DNA from: an uncultured Lachnospiraceae bacterium
GTDB taxonomy: Bacteria; Bacillota; Clostridia; Lachnospirales; Lachnospiraceae
Assembly: GCA_910580005.1 (NCBI GenBank)
Contig: CAJTXH010000137.1
Location: 1 to 6,360 of the forward strand
Direction: 5' to 3'
DNA length: 6,360 nt
The notes beneath the pieces were generated by a model that did not search any database, was not told the origin of the DNA, and saw nothing but the letters and a program-made list of their open reading frames with translations. This document shows positions 1-4,688 of the stretch, one piece after another. A program made the translations under genes and the position numbers. Every line of letters starts with the position of its first letter. Within the stretch, counting starts at the first letter, position 1.

Positions 1-168
1 TCAAAAATCCTCGAATTTAATTGACTGTGAATAGTAACTACCAATTACCTGTAATTATTTTTTTCAAATTGAAAAACACTGGTATTATACAGGCAAAAAT
101 GTTATAATATTTTTTACAATATACCTGCCAAAGTAAGTCTTTTTATAATATATTTTTTGAAAACCAAA
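1..168. other. AT-rich intergenic region, no gene seen
   Basis: This stretch lies beyond the terminator of the nucleotidyltransferase gene and has no plausible coding frame on either strand; stop codons are frequent and no start has a ribosome binding site. It holds two adjacent palindromes (43-56 and 60-76, listed separately), an extended -10-like TGTTATAAT on the plus strand at 100-108, and a TATAAT on the minus strand at 89-84. Neither -10 box has a recognisable -35 at the right distance. The minus-strand box could belong to a gene lying to the left of the window, which cannot be seen. Confidence 0.6.
43..76. repeat. Two adjacent AT-rich palindromes
   Basis: The first is AATTAC-CT-GTAATT at 43-56 and the second is TTTTTCAA-A-TTGAAAAA at 60-76, separated by three bases. 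The centres are too short for good RNA hairpins, so if they are functional they look more like DNA-binding sites for a dimeric regulator. In DNA this AT-rich, short palindromes also arise by chance. No target gene is visible in the window. Confidence 0.3.
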
Positions 169-198
169 GAGAGGTATACACCACCACTTATACCTCTC
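169..198 (-). terminator. Intrinsic terminator overlapping the nucleotidyltransferase stop codon
   Basis: Read on the minus strand, a perfect 10-bp stem GAGAGGTATA / TATACCTCTC encloses a 10-nt loop and is followed by a U-rich tail TTTGGTTTTC. The left arm covers the last three sense codons (Gly-Glu-Val) and part of the TAA stop, so the end of the gene is also the terminator stem. The tail is interrupted by two G residues, so efficiency may be moderate. It closes the DUF4230-nucleotidyltransferase operon. Confidence 0.75.
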
Positions 199-1216
199 CT
201 TTTACTATACTCTCATTTACATACATCCTAAATTCATCAATCTTTTTATAATCTGGCTTTTCTGGCAGTCCTGTATTATTTTTTGCATATTCAAGTCTTT
301 TCTCATATTCATCCAGCAGTTCATAAAAGGCACTTGAAGGCTGCCTGTTCCCGTCCAGGTATTTTCCATTGCGTATGTCCATAAGCAGTCCATGCCCGTC
401 TTCACGGTATGTAATTATCTCCTCTTTTTCAAGGATATCAATACACATCATATATAAACGGATTAAATGTGCCATATGCTTGCCAAGTTTATCATGGCTT
501 GCCGCCTTTTCATTTCTTTTGCCAAATTTATTATAACTGCTGGTTATGGCTTTCATTTCATTCCACATACCAGCCCAGTCCCTTAATGGATAATGTTTGA
601 GGTTTATATCCATAAAAATTTCACTTTCATATCCATTTTGTGCTGATTTGTCTATATAAAGGTTAATATTTCCATCGTTATATGGAAAAAAACTGTCCTT
701 GAAGTAGTATTTTGCATTGTTGATGCTTTTAAGGATATATGCTTCATTCTGTGCCTGCCCTGTATATCTTGCTGCCTTATTTTCCATGCGGCGGAGCTGG
801 CTTCCAGCATAGCCTCCAAATGAATGTATGCATATTTTTGATAAAAACATTTTCTTGTTTGCTAGCAGTTCCTTTCCTATGCCAGATAAATGCAGATAAT
901 GTTCTGGTTTGCACCCAAGTATTTCTATTGTATTAGGGTTGTTTGAAACAAGCAGCTGCATCATTTTATTAAATGAATATATTACAGTATCGGTAACAGT
1001 TTCCACTACCTGACCAAAATCTGTGCCTAATAAAATATCCTCTTTGGAATTTGTGGCAATACCCCTTATATCCAGGTCTGAACCTTCCTTAGCCATGCCA
1101 TAGGCATGGCTTCCGCCAAGGGTTAAAAGTATTATATTGCTGCCAAGTTTTTTATCTTCCCTTAAAAAACAATAATTATCTGTCTTTAGCCTCTTTTTAA
1201 TCTGTAAAATATCCAT
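188..1216 (-). CDS. Pol-beta-superfamily nucleotidyltransferase (RlaP/YcgL-like)
   Basis: This 342-residue protein resembles the predicted nucleotidyltransferases of COG3541/PF10127 (YcgL, also called RlaP, the 'RNA repair pathway DNA polymerase beta family'). The superfamily's active-site signature is visible: Gly34-Gly35-Ser36, then Ser46-Asp47-Leu48-Asp49, where the two aspartates would bind catalytic metal. Asp76, just before a hydrophobic stretch, is a candidate third carboxylate. The segment around 93-101 (NPNTIEILG) is typical of the family. It should transfer a nucleotide to an acceptor, but the substrate is unknown. In comparative genomics some relatives are linked to RNA ligases and RNA repair; no ligase is present here. 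It is cytosolic, with no signal peptide or membrane segment. The ATG is preceded by GGGGGA about 11 bases upstream and lies 17 bases after the DUF4230 stop, so the two genes are almost certainly cotranscribed. The family call is confident; the biological role is not. Confidence 0.85.
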   Translation of the reverse strand: MDILQIKKRLKTDNYCFLREDKKLGSNIILLTLGGSHAYGMAKEGSDLDIRGIATNSKEDILLGTDFGQVVETVTDTVIYSFNKMMQLLVSNNPNTIEILGCKPEHYLHLSGIGKELLANKKMFLSKICIHSFGGYAGSQLRRMENKAARYTGQAQNEAYILKSINNAKYYFKDSFFPYNDGNINLYIDKSAQNGYESEIFMDINLKHYPLRDWAGMWNEMKAITSSYNKFGKRNEKAASHDKLGKHMAHLIRLYMMCIDILEKEEIITYREDGHGLLMDIRNGKYLDGNRQPSSAFYELLDEYEKRLEYAKNNTGLPEKPDYKKIDEFRMYVNESIVKGEV

Positions 1217-1233
1217 TTTATAAAATTCCCCCG

Positions 1234-1836
1234 TTAAAGCGGTTTTATTACAAGTTCCCTGCCGCCTATTGAGCCAGCCAGTATATTTTTAATAATGCCT
1301 GCTGCCTGCTCATCTGCTTTCCTGGCAAGCTCCTCTACATTAGCATGTGTAGTTGCATCTTCTTTTGAAATAGACATTGCATCAACAACATCATTTTTAT
1401 CTGTCCAGTTAAACAGTGCATATCTTTCGTCATAAAATTCTATGCTAGAAGGGTCTACTTCAATTGACTGTACCTCTGCTTCTGGCATCTCCACGACAAC
1501 TTTGTTATCTGTAATCTTAATATTTACATCAGAAAAATTTATACCTGCACGTATATTTGCAGTATACCTCATTGAAAAGCCTTTCTGCGTCAGAAATGGT
1601 ATTTCACCTTCTGTATAAATTATTAAACCACTGTATATCATTTCAGCAGTTGTAAGCTCACTTACACCATTAATCTTTTCGCTAATATATGCTGTTGTAA
1701 TTTCAGGCTGTTTATCTTTATAGACCATGCGTCCTGCCTTAAACCCTGCAAATACTGCCAAAAGGATTACTGCAATTACCCCAGATATCCCTATCTTAAA
1801 CTTAAGTCCAATATAACCCTTTTTATCTTCTGACAT
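1234..1836 (-). CDS. DUF4230 membrane-anchored protein
   Basis: This 200-residue protein matches, from memory, the DUF4230 family (PF14014), whose function is unknown. Residues 1-13 are short and lysine-rich, residues about 14-31 form one hydrophobic membrane segment, and the remaining ~165 residues would be outside the membrane (N-in topology inferred from the positive residues at 4-14). The outer part holds the family's typical pattern: a Leu/Tyr-rich stretch (61-75), a beta-rich YTANIRAGINFSDV segment (91-104), and a VVVEMPEAEVQSIEVDPSS segment (113-131) followed by a helical tail rich in Ala and Glu. The ATG is supported by AAGGGAG seven bases upstream. It is the first gene after a strong promoter (1915-1942) and sits directly before the nucleotidyltransferase gene, its stop codon abutting the latter's ribosome binding site. 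No catalytic motif is evident. Such proteins are often annotated as hypothetical. Confidence 0.8.
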   Translation of the reverse strand: MSEDKKGYIGLKFKIGISGVIAVILLAVFAGFKAGRMVYKDKQPEITTAYISEKINGVSELTTAEMIYSGLIIYTEGEIPFLTQKGFSMRYTANIRAGINFSDVNIKITDNKVVVEMPEAEVQSIEVDPSSIEFYDERYALFNWTDKNDVVDAMSISKEDATTHANVEELARKADEQAAGIIKNILAGSIGGRELVIKPL

Positions 1837-1874
1837 AAAAATTCTCCCTTTTGTATAATTATCTTCTTCTGTTT

Positions 1875-1897
1875 CTGCTTAATTAAAGCGGAAGCAG
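1875..1897 (-). other. Small hairpin in the DUF4230 mRNA leader
   Basis: On the minus strand CTGCTT (1897-1892) pairs with AAGCAG (1880-1875) across an 11-nt loop. It lies within the ~70-nt leader expected from the upstream promoter. It is not followed by a U-tract, so it is not a terminator for the permease gene. Its six-base stem is weak and its role, if any, is unknown. Confidence 0.3.
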
Positions 1898-1914
1898 GCT
1901 TAATATATAAAATA

Positions 1915-1942
1915 ATTATAACAAGGTAGTAACAGTTGTCAA
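1915..1942 (-). promoter_or_regulatory. Strong sigma-A-type promoter for the DUF4230 operon
   Basis: On the minus strand a perfect -35 TTGACA (1942-1937) is followed after 16 bp by a perfect -10 TATAAT (1920-1915). The -10 also carries the upstream TG of an extended -10 (TGTTATAAT). The predicted transcript start is near 1908, giving a leader of about 70 nt before the ATG at 1836. The -35 begins only four bases after the permease stop codon, so the promoter fills the gap between the two operons. No terminator separates them, so readthrough from the ABC operon is possible. Confidence 0.85.
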
Positions 1943-1946
1943 CAGA

Positions 1947-3179
1947 TTATCTTCCGCTAACCTGGTATTTACAGTATTTTCTTTTTCCAATAAAGAAAAA
2001 TATAACACCAATAATAATATATGCCACAAATGCCATCTGCCATAATGTAAATTTTATGCCAAATATATTCCATAGGCGCAAATCAAAAAATCCTTCATCT
2101 GCTTTTAGAATGTTAATTGGAATCATATTCCATATTTTCCTAATAAATTTAAAATTATCTGGAACATCTATTAACCGTGCAAGCAGGAATGCAACAGCAA
2201 TTACTATAGCCATTGTGCCTGTATTGCTTTTAAGCAGCTCTGATAATGCCATTGTAACTATACAAAGGACAGCAGAGGATAGAAAAAGCAGTGCTGTCAT
2301 TATAAGTGCTGCCTTGCCAGCCGTAATGCTGCCCGGGTACAATGGAGCAGCCACTACCTGTACCATTGCAGAAAAATTACCTGTGCCATATATGCCAAGA
2401 AAGCATATCAGTGTTGCAACATATAAAATTAGTGTTGCACTTGTTGTAACTATACATCCTGCTATTATTTTTGAAGCATACCCCTGCCATCTGCCATATT
2501 TCGTGCATAAAACCAACTGGTCTGTCCTTCTTGTATGTTCATCTGTAAATACGCCTGTTATACAAATTGCTATAAAAAATGTTATAAACATGCAGATATA
2601 ATAACATCCTCCCATATCAATTATGTTGCTATATATACCACCATATTTATATGTGAAAACTTCTGGAAGTTCTTTTTCCTTTTCTTGCCAGTATTTTTTT
2701 TCAGCTTTTGACAGTTTATAATCATCCCATATTATTTCCTGTGTTTTATGCCTTGCACTATATAACATCTCCTGTGTTAGTGTACCAGTATTGTCTTTAT
2801 TTTCCATACCGCCTGCCATATAATGCACAAGCCTGTTTATTTCTTCATATGGCCTGGTCTTTTCATTGTATTCCTTTGAAGAAAGATACTCATAACTTTC
2901 ACTTTCCTCTGCTTTTTCTGGTATATATTTTCTGCTTTCTTCAATTTCTGCAAGCAATATATTGTCAATTTTCCTTCCTGAGAGCCTTTCAGCGTTCTTT
3001 CTGTCTGTTTTAAACATTTCTGCTTTTGTTTCAAGGAATTTCCCATCTACATACCTTGATGAAATAAAGTATGAACCACATATAAGAAAAAGCTGGAATG
3101 CCATGAAAACCACAAATGTAATCCACACTATTTTTCTCTGTAAAATTTTCTTTAACTCAAAACCTGTAAGCCTTATCAT
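1947..3179 (-). CDS. ABC-2-type transporter permease
   Basis: This is an integral membrane protein of 410 residues, the likely partner of the ATPase encoded just upstream. Hydrophobic segments are at about 17-38, 192-211, 238-264, 289-313, 321-336 and 380-399, giving six predicted membrane spans. Between spans 1 and 2 is a charged domain of ~150 residues (39-190), rich in Glu, Lys and Tyr, presumably outside the cell. After span 2 a short segment with Glu, Asp and Arg residues (TDEHTRRTDQLVLCTKYGR, 212-230) looks like the cytoplasmic coupling region of ABC-2 permeases. I chose the ATG at 3179 because GGAGG lies six bases upstream; a start nine codons earlier at 3206 has no such site and would encode that GGAGG. 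It follows the ATPase stop by 74 bases. The substrate cannot be read from sequence; peptide, lantibiotic or drug export is common in such systems but is only a guess here. Confidence 0.85.
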   Translation of the reverse strand: MIRLTGFELKKILQRKIVWITFVVFMAFQLFLICGSYFISSRYVDGKFLETKAEMFKTDRKNAERLSGRKIDNILLAEIEESRKYIPEKAEESESYEYLSSKEYNEKTRPYEEINRLVHYMAGGMENKDNTGTLTQEMLYSARHKTQEIIWDDYKLSKAEKKYWQEKEKELPEVFTYKYGGIYSNIIDMGGCYYICMFITFFIAICITGVFTDEHTRRTDQLVLCTKYGRWQGYASKIIAGCIVTTSATLILYVATLICFLGIYGTGNFSAMVQVVAAPLYPGSITAGKAALIMTALLFLSSAVLCIVTMALSELLKSNTGTMAIVIAVAFLLARLIDVPDNFKFIRKIWNMIPINILKADEGFFDLRLWNIFGIKFTLWQMAFVAYIIIGVIFFFIGKRKYCKYQVSGR

Positions 3180-3228
3180 ATTAATCCTCCATTCTAATAA
3201 ATACAAATTATATCCGCAATCCGTTCCG

Positions 3229-3247
3229 CTATTTGCCCATTGGCAAA
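3229..3247 (-). other. Small hairpin between the ATPase and permease genes
   Basis: In the 74-base gap, TTTGCC and GGCAAA form a perfect six-base stem around the four-base loop AATG on the minus strand, just after the ATPase stop. No U-tract follows, so it is unlikely to be a full terminator. It might protect or process the ATPase message. Downstream, GCGGA occurs twice, next to a TATAAT without a matching -35, so I do not call a promoter here. Confidence 0.3.
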
Positions 3248-3253
3248 ATAAGC

Positions 3254-3943
3254 TTATTCAAATTCATTTAGGTAAAACTCTTCCAGGCTTCCTTCTATTT
3301 CACTGCTTGGTGCATTAAATATAAGCCTGCCGTCTTTCATCATAAGGATATAGTCTGCAATGTGTTCTACATCAGATACAATATGTGTAGATAAAATTAC
3401 AATACTTTCTTTGCCTGCATTTTCTATTACATTGCGGAAACGCACCCTCTCTTTTGGGTCAAGCCCGGCTGTGGGCTCATCCATTACAAGTATTTTGGGA
3501 TGATTTAAAAGTGCCTGTGCAATTCCAAGTCTCTGTTTCATGCCACCAGAATAAGTTTTTATCTTTTTCCTTGCAACACTAGAAAGTGAAACAAAGTCCA
3601 GAAGCTCTTCTATCCTTCTATGTGCACTTTTCTTATCAAATCCCTTTAATGTTGACATATACATAAGGAAGTCCCATCCTGTAAATGACGGGTAATAACC
3701 AAAATCCTGCGGCAGATATCCTAATATATTCCTGTATTCTTCTTCGCCTGAATCAATCCCATCAAATGTAATGGTGCCGCTTGTTGGTATAAGTATTCCG
3801 CATAACATCCTCATAAATGTAGTTTTTCCTGCACCATTAGCACCCAGAAGCCCATATACTCCCTTTGTAAATCCAACAGATACCCTGTCCACTGCAATTT
3901 TATTTTTATACTGTTTTGAAAGCCTGTCTGCTATTAATTTCAT
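3254..3943 (-). CDS. ABC transporter ATP-binding protein
   Basis: This 229-residue cytoplasmic ATPase carries every motif of an active ABC nucleotide-binding domain: Walker A GANGAGKTT at 34-42, Q-loop Gln79 in YLPQDFGYYP, signature YSGGMKQRLG at 131-140, Walker B ILVMDEP at 151-157 with catalytic Glu156, D-loop AGLD at 159-162, and switch His187 in STHIVSDVEH. The short C-terminus and the motif style fit the stand-alone ATPases of ABC-2 exporters (CcmA/BcrA-like, COG1131). It would dimerise and power the permease encoded downstream. The ATG has a purine-rich site (AAAGGATGG) upstream. The gene follows a truncated membrane-protein remnant by 48 bases, and probably depends on the promoter in front of the sigma gene. 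Length is slightly shorter than many family members, with no missing motif. Confidence 0.93.
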   Translation of the reverse strand: MKLIADRLSKQYKNKIAVDRVSVGFTKGVYGLLGANGAGKTTFMRMLCGILIPTSGTITFDGIDSGEEEYRNILGYLPQDFGYYPSFTGWDFLMYMSTLKGFDKKSAHRRIEELLDFVSLSSVARKKIKTYSGGMKQRLGIAQALLNHPKILVMDEPTAGLDPKERVRFRNVIENAGKESIVILSTHIVSDVEHIADYILMMKDGRLIFNAPSSEIEGSLEEFYLNEFE

Positions 3944-3991
3944 TTCTCTAATCCATCCTTTCCTTATATTGCCAGCGCTTATACATTCAAT

Positions 3992-4190
3992 CTATGCCCT
4001 GCTGCTGGCTGCATCTGCCATTTTATAACTTTCATAGCTGGCAGCCGCCAGAAGCACTATAATTGTAGCCATCCATATACCTGTATACCTTGCATCATAT
4101 ATCCAGCTATAAGATTGTACACTTTTTACGTTTATAAGGCTTATAACTGCACCAAAGGCACTGCTTAAATATACCCCTTCCCTGGCAGGG
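3992..4190 (-). pseudogene. C-terminal remnant of a membrane protein, out of frame after the sigma gene
   Basis: The reading frame shifted relative to the sigma gene is open from about 4190 to a TAG at 3992-3994. It encodes roughly 65 residues: a serine- and valine-rich stretch (YLSSAFGAVISLINVKSV), then an aromatic segment, then a clear hydrophobic span (YTGIWMATIIVLLAAASY) and a short polar tail. That is the look of the end of a multi-span membrane protein, perhaps an ABC-2 permease or a sigma-associated membrane protein, rather than a free-standing gene. No start codon with a ribosome binding site lies at its beginning; the frame's only upstream ATG (4249) falls inside the sigma gene in the wrong frame. 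I infer that the N-terminal part was deleted together with the end of the sigma gene. The exact junction cannot be fixed from this sequence alone. Confidence 0.5.
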
Positions 4191-4535
4191 AATTTCCTTG
4201 GCAAACCGGAGCAGTATAATTTCACGCTCCCTGTCTGTAAGCTGGCCAAGTGCCATATGCAGGGAAATATTTTCTATTATTTTATCCTCGTGGCTATCCG
4301 CTGGTAAATCTTCTGGTATCTCCACTGGCTTCCTCCTGCGGTATTCATCTGTACAAAGGTTTCTGGCAACAGTATATAAAAATGCCAGGGGATTCTTTAT
4401 TTCCTTATACCTGCTGCTTTCTATAAGCCTTAAAAATGCTTCCTGTGTAATATCCTCTGCTGCCTGTATATTGTGCAGTTTAAAGTAACAATAACGGTAC
4501 AGCTTGTCATACTGTCCGTCAATTCCGGCGAACAT
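4107..4535 (-). pseudogene. ECF-type sigma-70 factor, C-terminus lost
   Basis: The first ~116 residues are a typical extracytoplasmic-function sigma factor. Region 2, which binds core polymerase and the -10, spans about 8-68 and includes DKLYRYCYFKL, AEDITQEAFLRL and PLAFLYTVARNLCTDEYRRRK. The start of region 4 follows at about 97-116 (GQLTDREREIILLRFAKEIP). The helix-turn-helix that should follow and contact the -35 is missing; instead there is a Cys- and Lys-rich tail of 26 residues unrelated to any sigma factor, ending at 4107. Neither other frame restores the helix-turn-helix, so this is a deletion or rearrangement, not a simple frameshift. I chose the ATG at 4535 because AGGGAGG lies six bases upstream; the ATG at 4553 has no such site. 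It heads the ABC operon and probably once controlled it. A truncated product could still bind core polymerase, but promoter recognition should be lost. Confidence 0.75.
4178..4192. repeat. 15-bp palindrome at the sigma-gene break point
   Basis: The plus strand reads TTCCCTGGCAGGGAA, a perfect inverted repeat with 7-bp arms and a single central base. It sits where sigma-factor similarity ends and the membrane-protein remnant begins. It may be the scar or cause of a rearrangement, or chance; its GC-rich core stands out in this AT-rich setting. Confidence 0.45.
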
Positions 4536-4576
4536 AAACCTCCTCCCTTCCATTAATAGGTATTTTTACAGCCTGT

Positions 4577-4605
4577 ATTATATATGACGTTTTACAGTAC
4601 AGTAA
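4577..4605 (-). promoter_or_regulatory. Probable promoter of the sigma/ABC operon
   Basis: On the minus strand a perfect -10 TATAAT (4582-4577) lies about 40 bases before the preferred sigma start. The best-placed -35, at 17 bp, is TTACTG (4605-4600), which matches the consensus poorly, so the promoter may be weak or need an activator. A tandem TACTG-TACTG overlaps this -35 and could be a regulator's half-sites. No clear ECF-type -35/-10 pair is visible, so autoregulation by the sigma factor is not supported by sequence. Confidence 0.45.
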
Positions 4606-4620
4606 TGTGCGCCAAAACAC

Positions 4621-4658
4621 AAAAAAATAACAGCATATACTTAAATGCTGTTATTTTT
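4621..4658 (-). terminator. Strong intrinsic terminator after the hydrogenase-chemoreceptor gene
   Basis: A perfect 14-bp stem (AAAAATAACAGCAT / ATGCTGTTATTTTT) encloses an 8-nt loop. On the minus strand it is followed by a run of seven U residues that includes the end of the stem. It begins about 30 bases after the stop codon at 4689. The symmetry would let it act on both strands, but no plus-strand gene is seen. It isolates the receptor gene from the sigma/ABC operon. Confidence 0.92.
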
Positions 4659-4688
4659 CTGTGTGGTATAAATATTAGATGTCTTATA

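Noticed and set aside
1..54. End of a minus-strand gene at the left edge (TGA at 1-3)
   Set aside because: The frame is closed by a stop at 55-57, contains no start codon with a ribosome binding site, and spells only 17 codons of no recognisable protein.
100..108. Plus-strand extended -10 promoter (TGTTATAAT)
   Set aside because: No recognisable -35 lies 16-18 bp upstream and no plus-strand gene follows; a transcript would only be antisense to the nucleotidyltransferase gene.
1875..1897. Terminator for the ABC permease operon
   Set aside because: The stem has only six pairs, no U-tract follows, and it lies downstream of the next operon's promoter.
1936..2601. A long plus-strand open frame (221 codons) opposite the permease gene
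   Set aside because: It is the antisense shadow of the permease; it has no ribosome binding site and its composition is what a mirrored membrane-protein gene gives. The minus-strand reading has a proper start site and domain logic.
3963..3990. A promoter directly in front of the ATPase gene (TTGAAT, 16 bp, TATAAG, minus strand)
   Set aside because: The boxes are fair matches, but the implied transcript start lies only about 12 bases before the ATG and inside the ribosome binding site, so it would make a poorly translated message.
4107..4250. Programmed ribosomal frameshift joining the sigma frame to the membrane-tail frame
   Set aside because: There is no slippery heptamer at the crossing point, and the fused product would lack the sigma helix-turn-helix and carry an unexplained membrane tail. 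A deletion explains it better.
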